A stretch of 64,000 bases of DNA from Aurantiochytrium sp. KH105 (lineage: Eukaryota; Sar; Bigyra; Thraustochytrida; Thraustochytriidae): contig BGKB01000097.1 of NCBI GenBank assembly GCA_003116975.1, forward strand, positions 62,001 to 126,000, written 5' to 3'. Shown piece after piece: positions 18,307-28,341 of this stretch. Numbering within the stretch: the first letter of the stretch is position 1; every line of letters begins with the position of its first letter. The notes beneath the pieces were generated by a model. That model saw only the letters and a program-made list of their open reading frames with translations, had not been told where the DNA came from and did no database searches. Both the position numbers and the translations under genes were made by a program.

Positions 18307-19770
18307 ATGGCGAGCAACGACGAAAGCGCGGAGGTCGAGCGCGCAGTGAGGCCGCGGGCGCTGCGGTCGCAGCTGCTCGTGCTGTACGCTCTGCTGGGAG
18401 GCGTCTTGGCGTTTTTCGCAGGACTCTCGCTGGTCATGACGCACAAGGTCCCGGCCGGGTATTTCGAGAAGGAAGACGGCTCGCTCATCCACGTGGAGGA
18501 CTTTGACCCCGTGGAGCTGGGCCCGTTTCCGAAATGCCACCCGCACTTTGGCGAGCACCTTTCCGCGGATGGATCCAAGTGGATTTCGAATTCGGCGATT
18601 GAGGTCCCCGAGGGCGTGGACCCCGAAAGCATCATGTATCCGGTGGGTCATCCCAAGAACGCGGCATGGATCAAGCGACGTGACGCCAAGGCGAACGAGA
18701 GCAAGCTTTCGATGCAAGCGCTTCAGCCGTCAATTCATTTGCTAATTCTCTCGGTCATTTGCGTATATCTCGCGAGCAAGCACTCGGTGTGGCTGTTTTG
18801 CCGGCCCGATGCCAACGACGTTGAGGACGAAGAGAACGACGAAGACGTCGGCCAGTCGGCCCTTCAGGACGGGGACGCATACCTTTTCCCCATTATTGGA
18901 TCGGCCGTCCTCTTTGGTCTCTTTGTGATTTACAAGTACATTGACTCGGACCTCATCAAGTATCTCTTTAGCTGCTACGTGGTGGTCATGTGCACGAACG
19001 GTCTTGGCATCAATCTCGGTCAGTTTGTGGCTCTCTGGTACAACAGTCGTGGTCTCGGTCAGTTCCGCACGCTCTTTCGCGTGCCGTACTTTGACGTTGA
19101 CGTAACGTGGATCGACATTGTTGCCTACATTATTTCGGCGCTGCTTGGTGTCTTTTACATGCAGACCAAGAACTGGATTGTGAACAACATGATGGGTCTG
19201 TCATTTTGCCTGTTGGGCATCAAGCACATTGGCATTTCCTCGTACAGGACGGGTGTCATCATGCTTTTGGGCCTCTTTTTGTACGACTGCTTTTGGGTTT
19301 TTGGCAGCACGTCGGTCTTTGGCAGCAACGTCATGGTGACGGTGGCCACGGGCGTGGAGGCGCCCATCAAGCTCATGTTCCCACGGGGCCAGGATGGTTG
19401 CGGCAACATGATGTTTTCGATGCTGGGGCTTGGAGACATTGTCGTGCCTGGGCTCACCATTGCCTTTTTGGCAAAGTATGACGTGAGTCGGCCGGCCTTT
19501 GCCGCTTCGCAGACGTACTCCTTTCTCAACGTAACCATGGTGGCTTACACGCTGAGCCTCATCACCACGGTGCTCGTCATGCTCGTTTTTAACCACGCGC
19601 AGCCAGCCCTGCTGTACATTGTGCCGTACATTCTCGTGACTTCTTTCGGCTTTGCGCTCGCCAAGGGCGAGTTCTCGCAGCTGAACAGCTATGTCGTCGA
19701 AGACACCCTCATCGACATTACCGGCGACGCCGACGCCGCGGCCGCCGCGACCTCCAAGAAGGACGACTAG
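18307..19770 (+). CDS. Signal peptide peptidase, intramembrane aspartyl protease
   Basis: 487 residues. The catalytic motifs are LFLYDCFWVF (Asp327) and SMLGLGDIVVPG (Asp377), with the conserved AQPALLYIVP segment at about 431-440; together these define the presenilin/SPP family. About nine membrane helices can be traced, the first at about 22-44. The N-terminal loop (45-135) is hydrophilic and longer than in animal SPP. An acidic loop (170-188) follows the second helix. The enzyme cleaves leftover signal peptides and tail-anchored substrates in the ER membrane. The tail GDADAAAAATSKKDD is lysine-containing but has no strict KKxx. The start ATG is the first in the frame. Confidence 0.93.
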   Translation: MASNDESAEVERAVRPRALRSQLLVLYALLGGVLAFFAGLSLVMTHKVPAGYFEKEDGSLIHVEDFDPVELGPFPKCHPHFGEHLSADGSKWISNSAIEVPEGVDPESIMYPVGHPKNAAWIKRRDAKANESKLSMQALQPSIHLLILSVICVYLASKHSVWLFCRPDANDVEDEENDEDVGQSALQDGDAYLFPIIGSAVLFGLFVIYKYIDSDLIKYLFSCYVVVMCTNGLGINLGQFVALWYNSRGLGQFRTLFRVPYFDVDVTWIDIVAYIISALLGVFYMQTKNWIVNNMMGLSFCLLGIKHIGISSYRTGVIMLLGLFLYDCFWVFGSTSVFGSNVMVTVATGVEAPIKLMFPRGQDGCGNMMFSMLGLGDIVVPGLTIAFLAKYDVSRPAFAASQTYSFLNVTMVAYTLSLITTVLVMLVFNHAQPALLYIVPYILVTSFGFALAKGEFSQLNSYVVEDTLIDITGDADAAAAATSKKDD

Positions 19771-20601
19771 TTCATAAGAAGGCCTCGCGCTAACGCTCTA
19801 TTCCTCGCTTTACTCTTTGCTTGGCTTGCCCTGGCTTGCCTTGGCATGCCTTGGCTTTGCTACCCCCTTCGCCGGGTCTCTTCCTCCAACATCCATCCCG
19901 TGCTCTTGCCTGGCCTTCAACACGGAAAAGCCTTTCCTTCCTCCACCTTGGCACGAATGCGTGTCGTCGTGCGCCAGCTCCCCGGTGCCGCCGGCGCAGC
20001 ACTCATTGGCAACGGCCTCGCCGCCGCTGTTGCCGTTTTCGGGCTCGATGATCCTGGATCCGCGGCCGGCGTCACCAGTCCGTCCGCCCGCGCACACGAC
20101 AATCGGTTTTGAAAATCGCTCCCTCCCTCCCTCCCCGCGCTCTTTCCGCGCCTCCCTTTTGCGCACTTGCGCGCTCCGGCCCGCCCACTTCGCGCCGGGT
20201 TTGCTCGTGTTCGCGCGCGCGTTTGCGCGACTTGCGGCGAGGGCCGGCGGCAGCCTGGCAGCCGCAGCCGCGCGCGAGCCCGTCAAATTCAAATTCAAAT
20301 TCACAGTCAAGTTCAAATTCAAAGTCAAATCCGCGCCGAGGACGAGGACGAGGACGAGGACGAGCGCGAGGACGGCGACGGCGACGGCCGCGGGCGCGGA
20401 GCTCGGCGGAGGGAGGTCGGGAGGCGCGCGGGCGTCGAGCGAGCGAGCGAGCGAGCTGGCACGGGCCGTCGCTGTCGTGCGTGCAGGGGCTGAAAAGGCT
20501 CCCGGGCCAGCGCTGCGGGAGACCACGCGCGAACTTCCTTGCTTCCTTGCTTGCTTGCTTGCTTGTGTTGCTTGCAGCTCGCGTGCTTGCAGCTGGCTGC
20601 A

Positions 20602-20679
<78 letters not shown>

Positions 20680-21372
20680 TTGCTCGCTTACTTGCTCGCC
20701 GTGGCCGGCAGCGGCTCGCTCGCCACGCTCGAGGTGAACGGCCCCAAGGGGTTCGAGACCGGTTTTTATTTTTTTAAAGAGCGGAAGACGTGCTCGAGGC
20801 CGAGTCTTCCTGGTTTGCGCAAGACCTTGGCGGCGCGCGCGCGTGCATCCTGCGCTAGCCTCGCTTGACGACCGACTTGTTGCGCTGGCTGGGCTGGTTA
20901 AAGCATCCAAACCATCAACCTGCTCCGTCTGCGTCCGATCCGCCAGTGAGCATCCTCGCGCTCGCTGTAGCTGCAGCTGCAGCTAGCTAGCTGCCCCTCA
21001 TCGTCGTGGTCGTGGCGGCCGCGGTGACGGTCGCGCAAGTGGGGAACGAGGCACGGACCCGGAACCCCGAGGCAAAAGTGGCTCGCTCGCGCTCCAGTCA
21101 CTGCAGGTAGCACAGCAAGCAGGGCGACGGGTGAGAAAGCGAATTCGGCACGCTGCCAAACTCCGAAAGTCCCTCCCTTTTCCCCTCTCTCCCAACTTGA
21201 AGAAGAAGGGCAGCGACGAGAACTTGCTGTTGGTGCCGGCGGCGACGGCGGACTCGAAGGTGAAGTAGTAGCCGCAGCCGCAGCCGCAGCCGCAACCGCG
21301 CCTCGCGAGCTCTCGCGCGACAGGCCTCAGGCCTTGGGGAGCAGACCGTGAACCTCGCAGGGTTTCAAGACC
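19771..21372. other. Spacer upstream of the ABC transporter
   Basis: About 1.6 kb. It holds CAAATT-type repeats (about 20,283-20,333), a GAGGAC run (about 20,337-20,365), a perfect ACGC microsatellite and a CAGCTG palindrome cluster near 20,970. Long open frames on both strands are repeat artefacts (strings of Ala-Cys-Val-Arg or Arg-Thr-His). No gene seen. Confidence 0.6.
20603..20679. repeat. (ACGC)n microsatellite, about 19 units
   Basis: An uninterrupted tetranucleotide array of about 77 bp. It lies about 0.7 kb upstream of the ABC transporter start. Confidence 0.95.
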
Positions 21373-24300
21373 ATGGCGGCGGTGTCTGGGTCCGCGGCGC
21401 AGCTGGCGGACCTTGAAAGCGGCGGCGACAAGAAGAAGCAACAGCGCTCGCACAGACCCGGAAAGTGGGTCGACCTGAGCTTGGCGTGGGTGTTGCCATG
21501 GGTGCTCAAGGGATACCGCACGCCTCTGGACGAGGAAGAGGTGCCCATGCACAACCGTCGGGAAGAGGCCGACTTCTTGACGGCCCGCGCCGAGGAACTT
21601 TGGGCCGAACAGCTCGAGAAGCTGCCGCGCGAGAAAACCTCGCTGGTGCGCCTCATGCTCAGCCTCCAGGGGTTCGAGTTCTACATGGGCTTGCTACTGT
21701 CTGTCTTGCAAGGCGTTTTGTTCTCCGTAGCGCGACCGCTCCTCCTCCGTAAAATCATCAACATGGTCTCCGACCCGGCCACCACGGACGCCTTGGGCGT
21801 AGCTGTGGCCATCTGCTTTGCTATCGTAATTATGCTTGAAGGCTTCCTGCAGGCGCAGGTCAAGCAGCTGCTTTCGTGCCAGTTGGGCATTCGCTACATT
21901 GCCTGGATGTCGAGCCTTGTGCATCGCAAGTCGACGACAGTGTCGACCGCTGCCGTCAGCAAGGCTGGTCTGCAAGAGCAATCGCTCATTGGCAGCGATG
22001 TGACGCGCATGGTGGAAGATTGGCGCTGGATGTGCATGCTTCCCTACGTTTTTACAGCGCTCATTGGCGGCGTTGTCATTCTTGCGTACGTGTTGCGTCG
22101 CGCTAGCATTGTGGGCTTTGTGATTATGTTTTCGATTGCCTTTGCCAACTTTCGCATCACCAAACTGGTCAAACGCGTCGAGGAAAAGGACTTTGCCCTG
22201 GGCGACCAGCGTATCAGCATTCTGCGCGAAATTCTCGACGGCGTCAAGGCCATCAAGATGATGGCCTGGGAGATTCCCTTTCAGAAACTCATTACCAAGG
22301 CACGCACCGACGAGACGTGGTACATTAAGCGGTTCCGCACGCTCACGGTGACTTCGATCAATCTCGGCCGCGCGTCGCCGATTCTCGCAGCCTGCTTTTC
22401 CATTCTCACGCTGGCCGTCACAGACCCGGATAGTCTCAACGCGGCGACAATTTTTGTGGCCATTAGTTCGTTTCAGGGCCTCCGACTGCCACTGATTGCC
22501 GTCCCGCAGCAAACAACAATGCTAGCGAACTCGCTGGTGTCCTTTGGTCGCTTGCGCAAATACCTCTTGCTCGACGATGCGCCGCCTGCTGACGCCCTGC
22601 CGGAGGACAGCCCGCTCGCCGTCGAGGTTTCCGGCGCCTCGTTCAGCTGGTCGCGACGCAATCCTGCAGCAACAGGCAGTCCCCCGTCGGCATCCCCTGA
22701 GAGCGAGACGACCGAGGCCCAGAAAGCGACGGTGGAGCCCGTCGCGTCCATGTCACAGACTGGTGAATTTGGCCTGCACGACATTGACTTTTCCGTGCGA
22801 AGCCGCGACCATCTCGTGGCCATTGTGGGCAAGGTTGGCAGCGGCAAGTCCAGTCTGCTGAGTTCCATTCTCGGTTCCATGTTTCTCGACGAGGGCTCGG
22901 TGCGCTTGACCAACAAGATTGCATACATTCCTCAAAAACCTTTTATCATGAGCGGCACGGCGAGAGAAAACGTGCTCATGGGCCATCCTTTTGAGGAAGA
23001 AAAGTTCAACCGCATCTTGCACGCGTCCGCGCTTGATGTAGACCTGGCGCACATGCCGGATGGTGCAGAGACGGAAATTGGCGAGCGTGGGCAGACGTTT
23101 TCGGGCGGCCAGGCCGCACGTCTGTCAATCGCGCGAGCTCTGTACCACGACGCGGAACTCTTGCTCATGGACGACATTCTCGCTGCCGTGGATCCCGAGG
23201 TTGCCAACAATCTGTTCCGGCGCACGGTTCTCGGCTTCATGGGTCGGTCTTCGAGTCTGCGTGTAGAACGTGGAGGTCGTCGGTCTGTGCTCATGACACT
23301 CAACCAGCTTCACTTGCTGCAGTACTTTGACCACATTATTGTCATGGACGATGCCTGCACAGGCCGCATTGCCGAGCAAGGCGCCTACGCGGAGCTCATG
23401 TCGCGGCATGGTGGTCCTCTGTGGCGAATGATGCACGGCGAAGTCAAGGTCAAGGCTGACGATGCCCCGGCGGATGCGGGAAGTGAGACGGAAGACGAAG
23501 AGGTAGATGAAGACGATGTCAAGGCTGGTCTCGAGGAGGCGAACAACCCAGCAACGAGCGCCAAGGGTGACCCTATTTCGGCCACAGATGCCGCTAGAGC
23601 CACTGCTACAACCGCTGGTGGCGCTATCTCGGAAGAGGCTGCGCTCAAGGTCGAGGAGGAGGCGGAGGAAGAAGAGGACATGGACGATGCCAAGATGGGT
23701 GTCGAGATGCACGAGCCGCGTCTTATGTCATCGGAAATGGAGTCCGTTCAGGGCACCAAGGAGAGCGACTTTGTGCGACATCACGTGCTGGTGGACAAGG
23801 AAAAGGGTGAGAAGGGCGCTGTCTCGTCGAGAATTCTGCAAGAGTACCTGACCGCCATGGGTCGAGGGCGCTTGCCGTTTTCCTTTCTCTTTGCGCTTGT
23901 TGCTTATGCCTTTATGGGCGCAAGTGACATGTATCTAGCCAGCTGGACCAGTAAGGCAGCTTCGATTGAGGACCAAAGCGAGCACTTGCACCACGCAGCA
24001 ATCTACATTGCTCTCGGCGTGTGCAACGTGATTGGCATCGAGATCCTCTCGCTGCACAATACTGGTTCGTCAGTGGCTGCGTCAAAGAATGTGCATGGCG
24101 GATGCATTGACCACATTTTGCACGCCCCAATTACGTGGTACGAAAAGACGCCCTCTGGCCGCATTGTCTCTCGCTTTTCGGGTGATCTCTCCATGGTGGA
24201 CCGTCAGCTCGCCTTCATTTTTGACGACGTTTTTCAGTTTGTGTTTTTGTTGCTCTCACTCGCAGTGGTGGTGTGCTACATTGTCCCCGAGCTGGTGCCA

Positions 24301-25683
24301 GTCATTTTTGTGGGCTTGGCCCTTTTCATTTGGCAGGTGGTGGCCGTCGACCGCACGAACCGCGAGGTGAAGCGATACTCGAACCAGTCCTTGTCGCCGA
24401 TTCTGACCAACATTTCGGAGACAATTGACGCCCGCGAGCTGATTCGGTGCATGCAGCTCGAGAACTTTTTCAAGCTGCGCCACTATTCACACGTGGACCG
24501 GTACACAACGAACTTGTACTTTAGCTACACGCTAGTGAACTTTAGCACGCTGGTGAGTGGCATTGTCTCGTTTATGCTGTCGCTGGGCGCAGCGATGGTG
24601 GTCATGCTGCGGCGCGAAAAGTATGATCCTGCCCTGGTGGGTCTCGCGGTCTCGTACAGTTTGCTCTTGCCTTACTTTTTGGCCATTCTCTCGAACGCTC
24701 TTCCCATTGGGTTCGCGGCGCTGACGAGTCTGGAGCGCATCGTCGAGCTCAAGAGCGACCAAGTATCGCAGGAGCCCGCTTGGTATTTGGAAGCCGACAT
24801 GGAACTTGTTGACGGACACGCTAAATCTTGGGCGGCGAATGAGCTCGACCCCGAGACGGGGGAACCGTCGGCGCCTCGACTCATCGACGCTGAGGTGCTG
24901 GGGAGTGTTCCCGTTGCAGAGCGCGCTTGGCCAACGCATGGCCGTCTCGACTTTGAACGTGTCGTTTTGCAGTATCGTCCGGACCTTCCGCCCGCCTTGA
25001 AGGATGTGACCTTTTCGATCGAGGGTGGGCAAAAGGTGGGCGTCGTGGGTCGATCTGGGTCGGGCAAGTCGACGTTAGCGACGATTGCGCTCTTTCGTGT
25101 GCATGAACTCACGTCGGGGCGCATTATGCTGGACGGGCAGGACATTTCGAGAATTGGGTTGCAGCTGTTGCGGTCGTCGCTGACGATTATTCCGCAGCAG
25201 CCGCTTTTGCTCAAGTCTCGTGGCCTGCGAGGCAATTTGGACCCCTTTGATGAGCACTCGGACTCTGATCTGCTCGCTGCTATGGATCGCGTTGGTCTGA
25301 GCCGGGATCTGCTCAAGCCAAAGGCGAATGGTGAGGACGCGGAGGAGGCGCTGGCGCTTTCCATTGGCGAGCGTCAACTCTTGTCACTGGCGCGCGCGAT
25401 TTTACGCAAGTCACTCAAGGTGGTCGTTCTCGATGAGCCGACTTCTTCGCTGGATATGCGGAGTGATGAGCAGATCCAAAAGGTCGTGCAGACTGCCTTT
25501 GCGCAAAGCACAGTCATGATGATCGCGCATCGTATCAATACGATTCGGCATTGCGAGCGCATTCTTGTCATGGATGATGGCAACATGGTCGAGTTTGACC
25601 ATCCTGACACGCTTCTTGCCGACCCGAACTCTACTTTTTCCTCTATGGTGGCTGCCACCGAGGCGAGCGAGAATGCTCTTTAA
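21373..25683 (+). CDS. ABCC-subfamily (MRP-type) full ABC transporter
   Basis: 1436 residues ordered TMD1-NBD1-TMD2-NBD2. NBD1: Walker A GKVGSGKSS (about 489-497), signature FSGGQAARLSIARAL (about 576-590), Walker B LLLMDDILAAVD with Asp in place of the catalytic Glu, as is usual in ABCC. NBD2: Walker A GRSGSGKST (about 1227), signature LSIGERQLLSLARA, Walker B KVVVLDEPTSSLD with a proper Glu. There is no TMD0; the protein begins with the short L0-like SLAWVLPWVLKGYRTPL segment, so it is of the short MRP4/5-like or yeast Ycf1-core type. A long acidic linker (about 700-790) follows NBD1. Likely exports conjugated organic anions or drugs; membrane and substrate cannot be told from sequence. Confidence 0.93.
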   Translation: MAAVSGSAAQLADLESGGDKKKQQRSHRPGKWVDLSLAWVLPWVLKGYRTPLDEEEVPMHNRREEADFLTARAEELWAEQLEKLPREKTSLVRLMLSLQGFEFYMGLLLSVLQGVLFSVARPLLLRKIINMVSDPATTDALGVAVAICFAIVIMLEGFLQAQVKQLLSCQLGIRYIAWMSSLVHRKSTTVSTAAVSKAGLQEQSLIGSDVTRMVEDWRWMCMLPYVFTALIGGVVILAYVLRRASIVGFVIMFSIAFANFRITKLVKRVEEKDFALGDQRISILREILDGVKAIKMMAWEIPFQKLITKARTDETWYIKRFRTLTVTSINLGRASPILAACFSILTLAVTDPDSLNAATIFVAISSFQGLRLPLIAVPQQTTMLANSLVSFGRLRKYLLLDDAPPADALPEDSPLAVEVSGASFSWSRRNPAATGSPPSASPESETTEAQKATVEPVASMSQTGEFGLHDIDFSVRSRDHLVAIVGKVGSGKSSLLSSILGSMFLDEGSVRLTNKIAYIPQKPFIMSGTARENVLMGHPFEEEKFNRILHASALDVDLAHMPDGAETEIGERGQTFSGGQAARLSIARALYHDAELLLMDDILAAVDPEVANNLFRRTVLGFMGRSSSLRVERGGRRSVLMTLNQLHLLQYFDHIIVMDDACTGRIAEQGAYAELMSRHGGPLWRMMHGEVKVKADDAPADAGSETEDEEVDEDDVKAGLEEANNPATSAKGDPISATDAARATATTAGGAISEEAALKVEEEAEEEEDMDDAKMGVEMHEPRLMSSEMESVQGTKESDFVRHHVLVDKEKGEKGAVSSRILQEYLTAMGRGRLPFSFLFALVAYAFMGASDMYLASWTSKAASIEDQSEHLHHAAIYIALGVCNVIGIEILSLHNTGSSVAASKNVHGGCIDHILHAPITWYEKTPSGRIVSRFSGDLSMVDRQLAFIFDDVFQFVFLLLSLAVVVCYIVPELVPVIFVGLALFIWQVVAVDRTNREVKRYSNQSLSPILTNISETIDARELIRCMQLENFFKLRHYSHVDRYTTNLYFSYTLVNFSTLVSGIVSFMLSLGAAMVVMLRREKYDPALVGLAVSYSLLLPYFLAILSNALPIGFAALTSLERIVELKSDQVSQEPAWYLEADMELVDGHAKSWAANELDPETGEPSAPRLIDAEVLGSVPVAERAWPTHGRLDFERVVLQYRPDLPPALKDVTFSIEGGQKVGVVGRSGSGKSTLATIALFRVHELTSGRIMLDGQDISRIGLQLLRSSLTIIPQQPLLLKSRGLRGNLDPFDEHSDSDLLAAMDRVGLSRDLLKPKANGEDAEEALALSIGERQLLSLARAILRKSLKVVVLDEPTSSLDMRSDEQIQKVVQTAFAQSTVMMIAHRINTIRHCERILVMDDGNMVEFDHPDTLLADPNSTFSSMVAATEASENAL

Positions 25684-26147
25684 AGAATCTCTTTCTATAC
25701 AGCACAGTTTTCTTCATTTGCAGGCGAGTCTGCCTTTGTTCCATTCTTCATTTTGATTCCGCGTGTTTTGAGCAATGCAGCGATAAACTTATCAAGAAGG
25801 CGTGCTTTATCGTCTTCTGCATGAAAGCACAAGAGCGAAGATTTATCAAAGCAACACTCATGCGCTCTGGCTGACAGTGATGTCCTTCTCCGCGTCGATG
25901 GCCGGTCGGAACGCTTTTTCTTGGTCGCTCGAGTCTTGGCTTCTTTTTCTCGTTCTTTTGCCTTCTCCAACAAAGCAAGCAGTATCTGTTGTTGGCTTTC
26001 GTGCGCTGCGTGCGTGCGTGGCGTTGCGTTGCGTGGCGTTGCGTGCGAGGCGTGCGGGCGCGCGGGCGCGAGCGAGCGGAGAGGTGCGAGGGAAAGGTAG
26101 ACGGCGCTGCAGTCTCGCGCGTGTGAGACTCGCGAGGGTCGTTGAAG
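25684..26147. other. Spacer between the ABC transporter and eIF3g-like genes
   Basis: About 460 bp. 3' flank of the transporter, then GCGTGC/GTTGC-type repeats (about 26,005-26,065) just upstream of the next start. No gene seen. Confidence 0.5.
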
Positions 26148-26996
26148 ATGACGCAGTTGGCGGCGGTGGCGGCCTTGCCAGCGACGCTGCGCACAACGAA
26201 CTACGTGGGCACGAGCGCGCACGGCGGCGAGGAGGCGGCGGAGGACGAGCAAACCGTGCACCGAAGGTCGGTCCCAGACGAAAATGACGTGGTGTTTGAC
26301 ATTGCGTACAAACCGAAGGCTTCTGGCGGGTTCGAGAGGAGCGTAGCCAAGTACAAGCTGTTTCGCAGGACGCGCGCGGCGACAGATGCGATTGAACGGC
26401 GGCAAAAGCTCGAGCGCTTTGGCGCGCCCAAAGGCGCGCAAGGCATGGAACGTGGCGTGTCGATGGTTTCTCATGACGAGGTGACGATTGAGGACCCGTT
26501 GAGCGAGGACGCGAACAAGACGGGCGAGGAGCGCATGATTGAGAAGATCAAGGCCACTGTGAAGAACAAGGGCGCTCACCGGGCCGAACAAGAGGCCGCC
26601 TACGACTATGACACGTATGTGAGCTCCCGATCCTCTGCGACTTCGGGTGGTGGGGGCAACTCTAACTCGCGAAGGCCTCAATCAACATCTCGATACGGCA
26701 ATCCAAATGGCGGCGGTGGCGGCAGCAGCAGTAGCAGCCCAGGTCGATTTCGGGGCAATGGTCCTGGTGGAAGCGGAGCAGGTGGCGGGCCTGGCGGGCA
26801 GGGACCTTCTCCTGCGCGCTCTCGGTATGGGCAGGGTCCATCTCCAGGACGGTACCGGCCTGGCAATTCTTCGAACCCTCGCCATGGAGGTGGTCCTGGC
26901 GGGAACGGTGGTGGCGGTGGCGGCGGGTCAAACCCACGATACCATGGCGGGCAAAAACATGGCCAGAACCAGCATGGTGCATTTATGAGCCGGTAA
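26148..26996 (+). CDS. eIF3g N-terminal-domain-like protein with a Gly/Arg-rich tail
   Basis: 282 residues from the ATG at 26148. Residues about 40-115 resemble the eIF3g N-terminal domain: acidic DENDVVFDIAY, then YKLFRRTRAATDAIERRQKL and ERFGAPKG, the family's R-x-A-x-x-A-x-x-R-+-x-W/L-x-+-FG core, then MVSHDEVTIEDP. That domain contacts eIF3i in the translation initiation complex. The usual CCHC finger and C-terminal RRM are absent; instead about 130 residues of Gly/Ser/Asn with PGR, RYG and RFRG motifs follow, an RGG-like RNA-binding tail. Either an aberrant eIF3g or a paralogue. Moderate confidence. Confidence 0.55.
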   Translation: MTQLAAVAALPATLRTTNYVGTSAHGGEEAAEDEQTVHRRSVPDENDVVFDIAYKPKASGGFERSVAKYKLFRRTRAATDAIERRQKLERFGAPKGAQGMERGVSMVSHDEVTIEDPLSEDANKTGEERMIEKIKATVKNKGAHRAEQEAAYDYDTYVSSRSSATSGGGGNSNSRRPQSTSRYGNPNGGGGGSSSSSPGRFRGNGPGGSGAGGGPGGQGPSPARSRYGQGPSPGRYRPGNSSNPRHGGGPGGNGGGGGGGSNPRYHGGQKHGQNQHGAFMSR

Positions 26997-28341
26997 GATC
27001 AACCATTGAGTTGAAGTAGCATACTCCCCCAAAAAATCGAAGAAAAAGAAAATTGAATGATTGTACTTTTTGCCCGCTGTCCCCTATCTTTTCCCCCGGA
27101 CCGATGCGGCTGTAGGCTTGCTTTTTTTTTTCAATGTCAATTGAGGTCAATCGTAAGCCTCAAAGAAAGCAGCAGAGAATGAGCAACGTTGCAGAAGTAA
27201 AATCTGAAGCATGTTCATCTCGAAAAGAACAGTCAAAGTACCTCTTTCGCGCTGTGGGCGCCACCGCGATGTCAAGGGGCAAGTCAATTTGATGCAAGGT
27301 GGTTGAAACGAAAGGTGTGCATGTCAATTACATCGCCACATCTGAAGTAGACTGCGGGTCCGAATCATCGCATGCCGCTGCCTTGACCGACCAACAGCGA
27401 GCACAACAACGACACGAGCGCTTTCTCTAAGGAAAAAAAAAACTGCGGGTCGCCGCCATACCTGCACTGCTCTGTACTGCACTGCTCTGCAGTGCAGTGC
27501 ACTGCCACGACGGGTCTTGAACCTGCCAATGAGCGTTGGACAACACAAGAGAAAACTCTGTTAGGTCTCGCGGTACTTCCACGTGGCGCTTCGCCATGGC
27601 ACTCTCTGCTGAGGCTTTTTTTTTTTTTTCCCTCTGGCTGACGGTCTCTCGTGGAGTACTGTATGCAGAAAAAGTGTCGCTCGCGCCCCGTACGGACCCA
27701 TGCATGCACAAGCCAAACCACAACAGAAGTGTTCTCGCCACGGCATACTGTACGTAAGCCGTCGTGCACACAAGCCGCAGCGCGGCCACCGCACCTTTCC
27801 TGCATCCATCCATTCCATACTTCTGGAAAGACGGATCTCCGAACAATGCACGCGAGACTGCTGTGCAGCCTGCGGCAAGTGCAAGCGCTCTTTGTCTTGT
27901 GGTCCGTGGGCTCGTCAACCTTTGCTCGCGTGGCTTGACGGAGCCGAGCTGAGCTGAGCTGAGTTGAGTCGGTCGGTCGGTTGGTTGGTTGGCTGTGCTG
28001 ATGTAATGCAAACCTGTGATGGTGCAGGGGGAGAAACAGAGAGAGAAAGAGCCGCAGAATAGTTTACTTTTGGAAAATGGCCCTAAAATGCCGGCAAGAG
28101 CTGACGTCAGCGTCTTGCGAAGGCAACTTGGTGTGTGAAAATGTATTTTGGGGGAGAGAAGGAGAACGAACAATGGAGGAGAGCAAGAGAGAGAGAGAGA
28201 GAAAGAGAGAAAGAGAGAAACGAGGTGTTGCTTGCATTTGCATTGCATTGCATGCGAATGGATTGATGGTCGCTCGCTCGACTGCTCGCTCTCTTGCATG
28301 TCTGTTTGTCTGTCTGTATGTCAGGCTCAAGTTTTGCTTGC
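26997..28341. other. Convergent spacer between the eIF3g-like and bZIP genes
   Basis: About 1.35 kb between two gene ends. It contains a strong hairpin (27,476-27,498), poly-T and poly-A runs, GAGCT repeats (about 27,945-27,965) and a GA-rich tract (about 28,175-28,220). No coding region supported. Confidence 0.55.
27476..27498. repeat. Perfect 10-bp inverted repeat with 3-nt loop
   Basis: ACTGCACTGC-TCT-GCAGTGCAGT. Past one T/G mismatch, two more base pairs can form. It lies in the convergent 3' region. Confidence 0.85.

Noticed and set aside
19810-20910. Long open frames on both strands upstream of the ABC transporter
   Set aside because: They are produced by ACGC, GAGGAC and CAAATT repeats, which lack stops in several frames; no domain or sensible composition.
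26980-27010. Splice donor (CCGGTAAGA) at the end of the eIF3g-like gene leading to a missing RRM exon
   Set aside because: I scanned the next 1.3 kb on the plus strand and saw no frame with RRM motifs; the TAA stop is accepted.
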